Assembly (NCBI RefSeq): GCF_041381155.1
Contig: NC_091143.1
Coordinates: forward strand, 22,843,695 to 22,907,694
Direction: 5' to 3'
From: Argopecten irradians
Lineage: Eukaryota; Mollusca; Bivalvia; Pectinida; Pectinidae
Length of the DNA stretch: 64,000 bases
Both the position numbers and the translations under genes were made by a program. Of the stretch, positions 50,901 to 60,400 are shown one piece after another. Every line of letters begins with the position of its first letter. The first letter of the stretch is position 1. The notes under the pieces are model-generated. The model was not told the DNA's origin. It was given only the letters and a program-made list of their open reading frames with translations, and did no database searches.

Positions 50901-53111
50901 TTTACATCGCTTAGTTTCATAAAAGTGATACGAGAGTGGAAACTATTGGACGTAGGTTTGTGGCATTTGATGATGGTTATTAGAGCTGATGTAACTTGTG
51001 GTTTTTGGCTGTACTGGGAGCTTTGTTACTTTCCCCAAGGCATATGTGTTGTTGCATTATGTACTAAGTAATCTACGACGTTGAAAAGAGGTTTGCAGTG
51101 TTGATAAGAAGTTTGAAGGGCTTCTAAGAGTTGGTGATGTACATGTGTGATGCTGCAAGAACAATTGAAACGTTGATGGAAATTAGAGTTTGCCTAGATA
51201 TTTCTGATGTTGCTCACGTCTTATTACTAATACATTATTATAAGATGTGTTGTATTGCTTAGATGTCGGTGACTTTGCATAGAGCTTTATAATTCTGTCA
51301 TTTGTATGCCATTGTTAGGAGGGTTGTAACGTTGGTAACAGGTCTGCGGCGTTACTTTGTAAACACTGCTAACATATATGGTCGATAAAGGTTTAAAGCG
51401 TTACTTAGAATGGGGTCGTTTCTAGAAAGCGATGCAATGTAAACACATTGGTATGACGATCTGCATGTTCGACCACATGTAAGAAGAGTCTTTGGCTCAA
51501 TGTGCAATCGAATAAAAATAAAGTCAATTATTATTATAATTTTAAATTTATATATATTCAATTACATTTTCCCCAGAACATGATGCGCCAAGGAGGACGA
51601 TGTGGGCCGTGCGGCGATCCATGGCAGGGGCCTCGCGATAACGAGGCTGGCGGGAAGTACTCTACTGGTGTGATCACGAGACAGTACGCTTCCGGTCAGA
51701 CCATCAACATCACAGTCCAACTGACCAGTAACCATAAAGGCTATTTCGAGTTTCGATTATGTCCAAACAACAATGGTCAGATGCGGGTGACACAAGCATG
51801 CTTCGACCAGTACCTTCTGAGGATTGTTGGGCTGGGCACCAAGTACCATATAGATGCTCCCGACTCTAATGTCTTCATCGATCTGCTGCTGGAACTACCC
51901 CCGGGCGTCAGTTGTTCTAACTGTGTCCTCCAGTGGAAATGGCGTGCAGGTAAATAGTTACTAGATTAACATGCTTCCATTGATCGACTCCCTCAGATAA
52001 TGGCAATTCAAGCTAAGACATATGGTATACGCTCATATTGGTTCGGTCAAAAAGATACCGAAAATGATTGACTCTGTAAAAGATATGTTATGATGACTAA
52101 GGAGAGTTTATTTAGGAGCTTATTTGGATTAAGCATCGGTTGGCGTCAGTTTAACAAAATTAATTGAATAACCCTTGATAAAACTTACTGATAATGTCTA
52201 TTTCATTATCTTTTGTAGCTCAAAATCGTGGTCCTGATGGAAAGGGAGGAGAATGTTTTGGATGTGGACCTCAGGAACATTTCATCAACTGTGCAGATGT
52301 ATCTATAAGTCCTTACAGTTCATCCCCTCTTCCGCTTACCCGGTCCCCTGGTGGCGGGGCTGTGGTCAGGTTCAAGGCCATTAAACCAGAAGCGTCCAGC
52401 GCTGTGTCATACGAGATCAAGTCATCCAGCAAGAACTCGGCCGCTCTTTACAGTGCCCCCTCGCGACCGGCAGAACCAGTTCAAGCCCCAGCACCAGTGC
52501 CAACCCAGAACATGTTCACACAAATATCTCACGAAATCTTCCCTGCAGGATTCGGAATGTATGGTAACAGTATGCAAAATAGTATGCAAAACATGTTCAG
52601 AAATATGTTTGATGGCGACATGGGCTACATGAATATGGCAATGAAATCCATCCGCTCCCAGCCTGCACCACCAACTACCCCTAAACCCCGACCCCAGATA
52701 CGCTACTCTCAGCCTCAGTCCAACTCTGTGAAGCTACCTACAGACCCCCGGGCACTCACCGCAACCATACTATCTTATGCCAACAGCATTCCGGACGGAA
52801 ACGACAATGCCAACTTTGAGACCTGCCAAGATGGCTACACCAAACCCACGTGTTCGGCACTCCCATCCTGGGACAAACTTCCGCAAATAGGAAAATGGTG
52901 TCAGTCCATGTGTCCGTCAGGTCTCTGTCCAGCAGCCGTGTGTGGCTGCACGTGCCCCGTCAATATTCTTCACCAAATGAGCCGTAACTTCCGAGGGATG
53001 ACCAGTCAATGTAGGGGAATCCCTGGCTGGACTGACGCCGCCATGGACGCGTGGTGTGCGTCAAACTGTAACTCGGAGTTCTGTGCGTCTGAAATGTGCA
53101 CGTGTGAGTAA
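38756..53111 (+). CDS. Secreted AA15-type lytic polysaccharide monooxygenase (three exons)
   Basis: Three exons (38756-38923, 51577-51949, 52219-53111) join in phases 0 and 1 into 477 residues. Residues 1-21 are a signal peptide; cleavage before His22 (HGRLIEPPMRSSAWRYGF) exposes the N-terminal histidine that, with His109 (SNHKGYFEFRLCP), should form the copper histidine brace. NCGGFP, CGPCGDPW and CGPQEHFINCADV are AA15 landmarks, and the domain ends near 211. AA15 enzymes oxidatively cleave chitin and/or cellulose; the substrate cannot be read here. A low-complexity linker rich in Pro, Gln, Met and Ser (about 212-377) leads to two cysteine modules (392-426 and 445-476) with the pattern W-C-x3-C-x4-C-x4-C-x-C. 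These may target the enzyme to a surface (inference). Intron 1 is 12,653 bp; intron 2 is 269 bp. The family call is firm. Confidence 0.93.
39447..39574 (+). mobile_element. Small MITE, copy 2 (diverged)
   Basis: CCGGTGTCCCGAAACAAA at the left and TTTGTTTCGAAAAACCGGGG at the right are imperfect inverted repeats matching the element at 29662-29792. Inner CCTAAGTCAAAACTT also corresponds. The copy is older, judged by mismatches between its ends. Confidence 0.65.
40145..40400. repeat. 12-bp minisatellite (ATACTTGTATAA type)
   Basis: Tandem ATACTTGTATAA/ATACTTGTATGA words with TACAAATACTTG variants. The open frames on both strands (Tyr/Lys- or Cys/Asn/Thr-rich) follow from the 12-bp period. It lies in LPMO intron 1. 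Confidence 0.85.
42340..42395. other. Short hairpin in LPMO intron 1
   Basis: GATATCACCTTCTGACTGA and TCAGTCAGAAGGGGATATC pair around a loop of about 9 nt, giving a stem of roughly 19 bp with one mismatch. It could be a small RNA hairpin or a tiny inverted-repeat remnant. Nothing decides between these. Confidence 0.5.
48665..48749. repeat. 17-bp tandem repeat (TTTTGATGGCGGGCTAT)
   Basis: About five copies of TTTTGATGGCGGGCTAT with GGTGGGGTAT and GTCGTGAT variants, in LPMO intron 1. Confidence 0.8.
51577..51949 (+). CDS. LPMO exon 2: catalytic core
   Basis: 373 nt from TTTTCCCCAG to GTGCAG-GTAAAT, phase 0 in and phase 1 out. It encodes QGGRCGPCGDPW, the second copper ligand His109 in SNHKGYFEFRLCP, and SCSNCVLQWKWRA, with the paired cysteines expected in the AA15 fold. 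Confidence 0.92.
52219..53111 (+). CDS. LPMO exon 3: core end, linker and two Cys modules
   Basis: Opens after CTTTTGTAG in phase 1 and ends at TAA. It begins AQNRGPDGKGGECFGCG and CGPQEHFINCADV (end of the AA15 domain). Phe202 sits where an aromatic residue packs near copper in the family. A long linker follows, with a Met/Asn-rich stretch (MYGNSMQNSMQNMFRNMF), then the two cysteine modules. The protein ends in CTCE. Confidence 0.92.
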
Positions 53112-54346
53112 AACATGCACATGCGAATGAGATCGAAATGACATTCATATGAATCAAAACATAACCCAGTGTCTGTTTACCACAAGGAGTGAGACGTTCT
53201 ACCACTTGTAAATGACTGTTGGATGGCGACATCCGGTCATAGGAAGGGGATGGGTGTCGTCACTTTGGAAGTCGTGTCTTTGCGTGAAATATTCCATCTG
53301 TGATAATGACATTATGCGTTAGCTAAAAAAATTCATATTAGGTATGATAATTCAGGCGTGACGACTGCGTAATACTGTGGTATTGAATGACGGAAACTTA
53401 CGGTCTTATAGGGACGTTTACAGAAATCCTACCGAAAGTAGATATTTATGTTCGTAGTATTTATCGATACTTTTGTGAAAATAACCTAATGACGAGAAAA
53501 TCTCCAGACATGCGATTGCTGTTTAGTACATCAAACAACAGGAGAAATACGTGTAGGATTATAAATTTCTTTAGCGTACACGGAGGCACACACGGATGGG
53601 TGCAGGGCGATAAATTGGCGTGACAGTATGAGAGTTGTGAGATATTTACTGTGTAGAACGAGTGCATTTTTGGTTTAATTGATAACAATGTAGTGTAAAG
53701 AAAAAAGTGATGTTGATGACGATAAGTTTTTGTTTGGTATTTATTAGAGCTTCTACGGTCTGGAACCGGAAGTCGATCTGCCTCAGTGACCAAAATCGAG
53801 ATGTATTTTAACAAATTCTTTCATTAAAGACTTATGCACTATAAAACATGGAATTATTTTAAGTTTAATGACAGTACATCTTTAAGCTTAATTCATATTA
53901 CAAATATAAACTCCACATAACATAGTGAAATTTAGGATCCATTTGGGTTTTTTTTATGCAGATATATATCAAAGACAGGTGCCTTTTCGTACACATTTTT
54001 GTATGTTTATATATTTTCACTATATTTATCTATTTTTAAAATTTCGTTATGACCAAGTTTGCTTACTATATGTGTTAACTAAATATAAGAGATTCCGACT
54101 GATATTCTTACTTGTACCAAGTTCCTTTTCATTTAGTACGTTGTAAAGCCATATTGGTTTATTATTTATTTTGGTGATGAAGATGGCAGACAGTTTTATT
54201 CGTTATACTACCCTTATTTATAAACATTCCAATGAAGATATTGATACAGTACTGTATGTATATCACAAATGATATACACAAACAACATTACAATACGAAG
54301 AATTAACAAATTGTCACATTATTCTTGAACAGTTTGTGCAATAAAA
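53112..54346. other. LPMO 3' flank, no gene seen
   Basis: Probably the LPMO 3' UTR followed by intergenic sequence. ATTAAA near 53823 and AATAAA near 54340 are possible poly(A) signals, both far from the stop. No exon is supported. Confidence 0.4.
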
Positions 54347-54347
54347 T

Positions 54348-54737
54348 ATTCGGAAATGAAAGCGATGTCTTGTACTTGTACGCTATATGTTGCGATTAAT
54401 ACCGATTTTGAGAGAACAATCAGATTGTGTTATATCTCCACAACATTAAAACTATATTCAAATTAATCGTATAATTCAATTAACTAAAGATAATCTCATC
54501 AATATTCGAAATTCATTTTGGGGCTCTTTTTCTATGAAATCGCTACACCGGCATCTCAGCCAATCAGAAGCGACGTTAAAAACAGTGACGCCATTTTTTC
54601 ATTTATGGGTTGATAAAAAAACATTTTTATCAAATGAAAATGCTTGTAAAACAACAAGCAAAATTGAATTATTCGGAATTGAAAACGATGTCTTGTACTT
54701 GACGTTATGTTGCGATAGATACTGATTTTGAGATATT
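54348..54737 (-). mobile_element. Hairpin-ended element copy C, between direct repeats
   Basis: About 54420-54668 is an inverted, truncated copy of the hairpin family (CAGATTGTGTTATATCTCC, CAGCCAATCAGAAGCGACG, GACGCCATTTTTTC). It is flanked by imperfect direct repeats of about 65 bp at 54348-54415 and 54669-54735, each with GATGTCTTGTACTTG and CGATTTTGAGA or CTGATTTTGAGA. Confidence 0.65.
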
Positions 54738-54913
54738 TACGTTGTTGATGGTATATACAATGTAAATAACAATCGTGTGAGATTTTATAATTCTGGTAAA
54801 ATACTGTTTATTATAAGTCAAGCGAAATTGATGATTTTCCATCGTCTAATGAAATCGACATTTTCAAAACTTATAACATGATATTAAGGGCATTTGATTT
54901 GGGTACGAAATGT

Positions 54914-55277
54914 TTAAAGATGCTCCACCGCCGACAGAGCATGAATGATATTTATTATTTGAACAATAATTGGTGTTTAATCGTGTATAAATGTGCCTAA
55001 TTAACACAAAAAATAACATAAAATAATTTATTCCGCCTTTGGTGCATGCGCAATCATTACTTCATTCCATATAGGATATAGTGCTACGGAATTTTTTCGG
55101 GATGCAATTAATTATTTTTCATATTTATAACTTGAAGTAAAATTAGAAGCTCAAACTTTTCAATGGTAGTAATGGTGTAAAGTAAGTAACTTTTGTAACT
55201 GAAGAAAAATACTAAATCGTCTGCTACCGTTTTTGATAGTAAAAAAATGTCATTTGTCAGCGGTGGAGCATCTTTAA
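54914..55277 (-). mobile_element. MITE copy 3 with TTAAAGATGCTCCACCGC ends
   Basis: A 364-bp copy of the family at 7910-8272, inverted, with near-perfect ends (TTAAAGATGCTCCACCGC and GCGGTGGAGCATCTTTAA) and TTAA at both boundaries. Confidence 0.85.
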
Positions 55278-56190
55278 GAATTACAAATAATAACCGAAGT
55301 CTTGTATTTCTACTAGGTTGGTAAAACATCACATTGATCTCAACAAAGGTTACCATTGACCCATATCTTATGTGGAGTCAGAATAAACCTTGCCTGGCTG
55401 GAACAACGCATACAAACATACGTGTACATACGGGTTAAGTATGATATTGGCGCTTTAAATCAATTCTCTATAATGAGGTACTGTATCTGCTGTATTGTGT
55501 AATACAAGGAACTGATTGTTTCGTTGTTTTACACCGTCTTGACATTCGATACAAAGGCATTTCATTACTATTTTCGGTAAAATCTTATATTATTATAGAA
55601 ATATGAGTGTCAGAAAGCCAAATACAAAACATTGGCCTAAACTGACAACCACAGACAACTTAATATTGTCAATAGTAGATCACAAATGTTTTACATTCAT
55701 GTTAATTTCTCTTGCAATGAACAGGTCTCTATTTGTATAAATAAACACATTTTAAACCAGTCTCAACAGAGCCGTTTAGCATTCTGTTTTAAGAATGTCA
55801 CAGACGCACGGATGTTTTTGTTCTGTCATTTACTGTCTTTGCCATGAAAACCAGAGTAGATCTAGTTACACGTACAGTAAGTTTATATCCGGTCCACACA
55901 CACTTATAAAACTCGCATTAACGTCACGTCACAACGTCGTTAGGGCTTCACGATCCAAGTGCAGTACATGTGTATTACAGTACTGTACATACCTGTGTCT
56001 TTCTGAAACTGTGTAGCTGAAATCCACACCACTAATATTTCCCGTTTCCTTTATGATCGCGTTACGCCGTGTTATCATGTAATTAGAGACGACGTTCAAA
56101 ACGGTGACGTTATTAAAATGAAAACACATTTAATCAAGTCGATCACACGAACAAATTAAATGAAGAGGCTAAAAGGGATCGTTCACCTGA
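55278..56190. other. Intergenic stretch, no gene seen
   Basis: No supported exon or repeat between the MITE and the Amt 3' end. Confidence 0.4.
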
Positions 56191-56196
56191 TTTATT
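56191..56196 (-). promoter_or_regulatory. Possible poly(A) signal of the Amt gene
   Basis: AATAAA on the minus strand about 580 nt past the Amt stop. If used, the diverged repeat at 56220-56605 would lie in the 3' UTR. Confidence 0.35.
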
Positions 56197-56219
56197 TTTA
56201 TCACAATACTCTTACAGAT

Positions 56220-56605
56220 GTAATCTGTTCCACCACGTAGCACTGAGATGCTACCAGTCAAATAGGAGTGATATCCATGCTCATTTTCAGAGACAAATTC
56301 GCTATCATGATAAACTGACCACTTTTGGCACCGCCCCTCAGGCCTCCAGGGGGTGTGAACCAACAAATTGTACAATTTGATAATTTCTACCAATGAGTGC
56401 TTACTAATGCTTAGTTTCAGAGAAGAAGACATTATCATAGAAATTGTCATAGTGACCTCTTTAAGCCCGATCCCTAAGGCCCATGGGAGTGGGGTAGGGT
56501 TAGTCCAACTAATTGTACACCTTTAAATTCCCACACCATAAGGGTGCTACCAATGCAATTGATTAAAGTACTATCCAACTTTTGTTTTCAGAGAGAAAGT
56601 CGTTT
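56220..56605. repeat. Three diverged repeat units of about 130 bp
   Basis: Words recur in the same order: GGGGGTGTGAACC or GGAGTGGGGTAGGG, then CCAAC(A/T)AATTGTAC, ATGCTACCA or GTGCTACCA, and TTTCAGAGAAGAAG or TTTCAGAGAGAAAG. Two units are clear (about 56325-56440 and 56475-56605) and a third is partial (56225-56305). This resembles a common dispersed mollusc repeat; the family name is unknown to me. Confidence 0.5.
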
Positions 56606-56778
56606 ATATGACGCTTTAGACCAGCGTAAGATGCTGAACCCCAAACACCGGACGCTACGGTATGGCATAGAGACCAAGTTGACTAAAATATCAGTAATAC
56701 GCGAACTTGTTCGTAACAAAATGAGTTGGAACAGTAAAGACTACCGCACCACATCGATGTCAAATACATTCACTTATC

Positions 56779-57447
56779 TTATAGATACGTCATAATTTTA
56801 TTTGGCAGACTTCGGTTTAAATCATTTCGATGTGGCGATGTGTAATCAGAGTTATATCCCATTTCATTCTCTATTTCCGGTTCCGGTAAAAACATTACGT
56901 TTGTAAATGTCCTATCCAGATTATTATCAAAAGATTGTGCCTCCAGATCGGTACTCGTCCTGCAGCAGACATCCCCGTTCACAGTGTAAATGTCTTGTCC
57001 TCTCGGAATATCCTCATTCTGGTTGATATCTCGTTTTAGACGTTGAAATAATTTCGGGAAATTGACCATCTTTTTGTTCCTTTTTCGTTGCCGGAGTTTG
57101 TTCGTAGTTTCGTATCTGTCGCGCCATTGGCCAACCCGAAAGCCAAGGCTGTGACGTCGGCTCCTTTGTCTATCGGAGCTTAGTTCCATTTCGATGTCCC
57201 TTTCCCCGGGGGATGGGGATGGCTCGGTATCTGGAGAGTGCAGGACTGTCTTGGTAGCCTTGCTATAGACGTATCCGCCCACAGCGTGTTCCACAATGTC
57301 AGCCCCAAGGATCTCCTCCTCCAGTGGAACGCGGATCCCGATGGTCAAGTCGATCAACTTTAACCAGAAGAAAGAGTTAACGAGGGTCCATGAGACGATG
57401 GTCAGAGCAGCGAGGGCCTGGATCCCGAGCTGGTAAAAATCGCCTCC
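56779..57447 (-). CDS. Amt last exon: final membrane segment and cytosolic tail
   Basis: Starts in phase 0 after GGTTCACAG (GGDFYQLGIQALAALTIV) and ends at TAA (56779-56781). It codes the last transmembrane helix, the regulatory C-terminal helix and a long basic tail (SSDRQRSRRHSLGFRVGQWR) with a possible RRHS phosphorylation site. Confidence 0.92.
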   Translation of the reverse strand, partial: GGDFYQLGIQALAALTIVSWTLVNSFFWLKLIDLTIGIRVPLEEEILGADIVEHAVGGYVYSKATKTVLHSPDTEPSPSPGERDIEMELSSDRQRSRRHSLGFRVGQWRDRYETTNKLRQRKRNKKMVNFPKLFQRLKRDINQNEDIPRGQDIYTVNGDVCCRTSTDLEAQSFDNNLDRTFTNVMFLPEPEIENEMGYNSDYTSPHRNDLNRSLPNKIMTYL

Positions 57448-60400
57448 CTGTGAACCACGAGGACATATATAAAAGGTATATCTAGACTGGTGCTATTTAT
57501 CATTAGTCTAAAAGTCACGACCCTTTTTAACCATCCTCGATACTCCCAGGTTTTCTTTCACTGTTTTTATTCTTGGACTATGTAATTATAATTCAATTTT
57601 GCTTGTTACAATTATTTTCATTGGCCTAAACATTTACTTTATCAGCCCATAAAGGGGAAAAATGGTGTCGCCGTTTGTGACGTTGCTTCTGATTGGCTGA
57701 GATGACGGCGTAATGATTTCGTAGACAAAAGAGTCCCAATATGAATTTTGAGTATTGAAGATATTATCTTTAGTAAATTGAATTATAAGGATTAATTTGA
57801 ATTTTTTTTATGTTATGGAGATATAACACAAAAGTCTGAGTGTACTCTCATCATAAACCGCTTCGCGGTTTATTTAGAGTACACTCAGATTTTTGTGTTA
57901 TATCTCCATAACATAAAAAATCTATTTAAGTTAATTCTTAATTAGAACTGAAGGCAGCACAGGAGAACAAAACTGATTTTCGATTCTTTTGATGTACATC
58001 AAATGACCAAATTACATGTAACTGTTCGTCCGTTGTCGCAGACAGAAACTTCATTTTTGCTATGACATAGTTCATAAGTAGATATTACGACAATAATAGT
58101 AACATTTGGAATGTAGAGGATGTTTTAACTTAAATGGAACCGGTTTACAAAAAATAGATAGAAAAGTCAGGATTATGTAAGGGTAAATACTTAATGTAAA
58201 AACGGACTAATTATCCTAATAAGACAGCGTTCGATTTAAACATTGTATAAAATGTAATAAGACATATTTAGGACCACGTGTAAGGAATCTATGACGTGAA
58301 AGTCTAAGTATGGACACATACGTGGAACAATCCATGTCGGGAGTTGTCTAGCTGCATGGCGTATGTCAGACTGTCAGTCTTCGTAACGAGCCCGGCCGAC
58401 AACAAACTCCACACACCTGAGCACGCATGCGTACCGACACATCCTGAAAACAGAAAAATACATACTATATATACATACTATAAAATACATGTACAACAAT
58501 CATTCGATATAATTGTATAGTAAGTGTTAATGTCACAAATCATGTATGAGTTATCTCCCCTCATTCGATCTTGGATCATTACATAAATAGACTTACATGA
58601 GTGGCTAGGCGATATGAAATTTATCAAACGAATTCAATAATTTGATATGCCACGAACCTTTACATAGTCACCAGTGTTAGATATTCTATTTATCACATAA
58701 TTTTTATTAATATAAATATAAGCAAAACTTTAGATTCTTTTTATAAAACTGAAACAGTAGAAATCCGGCTCGGATGTGACGTTTCCGTCTACTGAGATAA
58801 TCATGCGACGTCATCTAAATATTATGACGTAAACACTACCTGTAACCTCATAATAGTGTTGTTACACACGTGTCTTACGATATTTATTATATGGCCGCAT
58901 GACATGGCCAGACGGGTTAGTTATGTGATAAATAATTCATTTTTGCTTGTTACGAGCATTTTCATTGGCTTAAAAATTTACTTTATCAGCCCATAAAGGA
59001 AAAAATGGCGTCGCCGTTTGTGACGTTGCTTCTGATTGGCTGAGATGACGGCGTAATGATTTCATCGACAAAAAAGTCCAAAAATGAAATTTGCGTTTTG
59101 AAGGGATTATCTTTAGTAAATTGAATTATATGGATTAATTTGAATAGATTTTTTTGTGTTTTGGAGAAAAACACAAAAATCTGATATGTACTCTCATCAT
59201 AATTCAATTTTGCTTGTTACAATTATTTTCATTGGCTTAAAAATTTACTTTATCAGCCCATAAAGGAAAAAATGGCGTCGCCGTTTATAACGTTGCTTCT
59301 GATTGGCTGAGATGACGGCGTAATGATTTCATAGACAAAAGAGTCCCAAAATGAATTTTGAATATTGAAGAGATTATCTTTAGGAAATTGAATTATAAGG
59401 ATTAATTTGAATATATATTTTTATGTTATGGATATATAACACAAAAATCTGAGTGTACTCTCATCATAAACCGCAAAAATAATACACTCAGATTTTTGTA
59501 TTATATCTCCATAACAACAAAAAGAGTACACTCATTTTTTGTGTTATATCTCCATAACATAAAAAAATCTATTCAAGTTAATCCTTAAATATTTTCCCCG
59601 TTAGCTCCACATATGATATCGATATATTTCGTAACATAACCAATTTTTATGAAATCAAAACATTAGCTGAACTGAAAAAAGATAAAAGGTGAAAACTATA
59701 TCCTATGGAAGTTTCAGGGTAAATCAATATCTGCTATTTTTCAATTTATGGATCGATTTCCGTCCTGACCAAGTGGTTGTGTAATTAGAATTATAATGGA
59801 CGTGACATACCGACAGGATCGTCTATCCGGAGTTTAGTGAAGAGTTCCACGGTCAGGTTGGTAATTAATGCCCCAACAAATCCGATCAGAAGTCCTTCCC
59901 AGGGCTCCGCCACAGCGCAATTAGCTTGAACATAAACGTATCGGTTACTATGATTACGTAATATATTATATATAGTATATAATATATACAGGTTATCTTA
60001 CGGCCAGAATCCATCCATTTTACAGGATCAATCGACAGGAGACAATGTCGCCTGTCCGCATGATCATATTTTGATTACTTAGTTATCAGAAATCCACGCA
60101 ATCATTCAAAAGTTCGATTCAATGTTAGTAACATGCGATTTGTTTTACTCAGATTCAATACCCAGAAGTTATCACCAATACATGAATGCATGATATAATA
60201 ATACCATAATCAGATACATCCCAGACTATTGCAAGGACCGATAACTTTTGTAAACTGAGTGTAAGGTCCGATAACTGATAAACTGAGAGTAAAGACCGAT
60301 AACCGATAAACTGAGTGTAAGGGCCGATAACTGATAAACTGAGTGTATGGGCCGATAACTGATAAACTGAGTGTAAGGACCGATAACTGATAAATTGAGT

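Larger units (their letters stand above)
38924..51576 (+). other. LPMO intron 1 (12.65 kb)
   Basis: Bounded by GTAAGT and TTTTCCCCAG. It holds a diverged small MITE (39447-39574), a 12-bp array (40145-40400), a short hairpin (42340-42395) and a 17-bp array (48665-48749); otherwise it is AT-rich without supported exons. Stretches near 44.5-46.3 kb are dense in ATTA/TAAT words. No coding frame longer than about 90 codons with protein character was seen. Confidence 0.7.
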
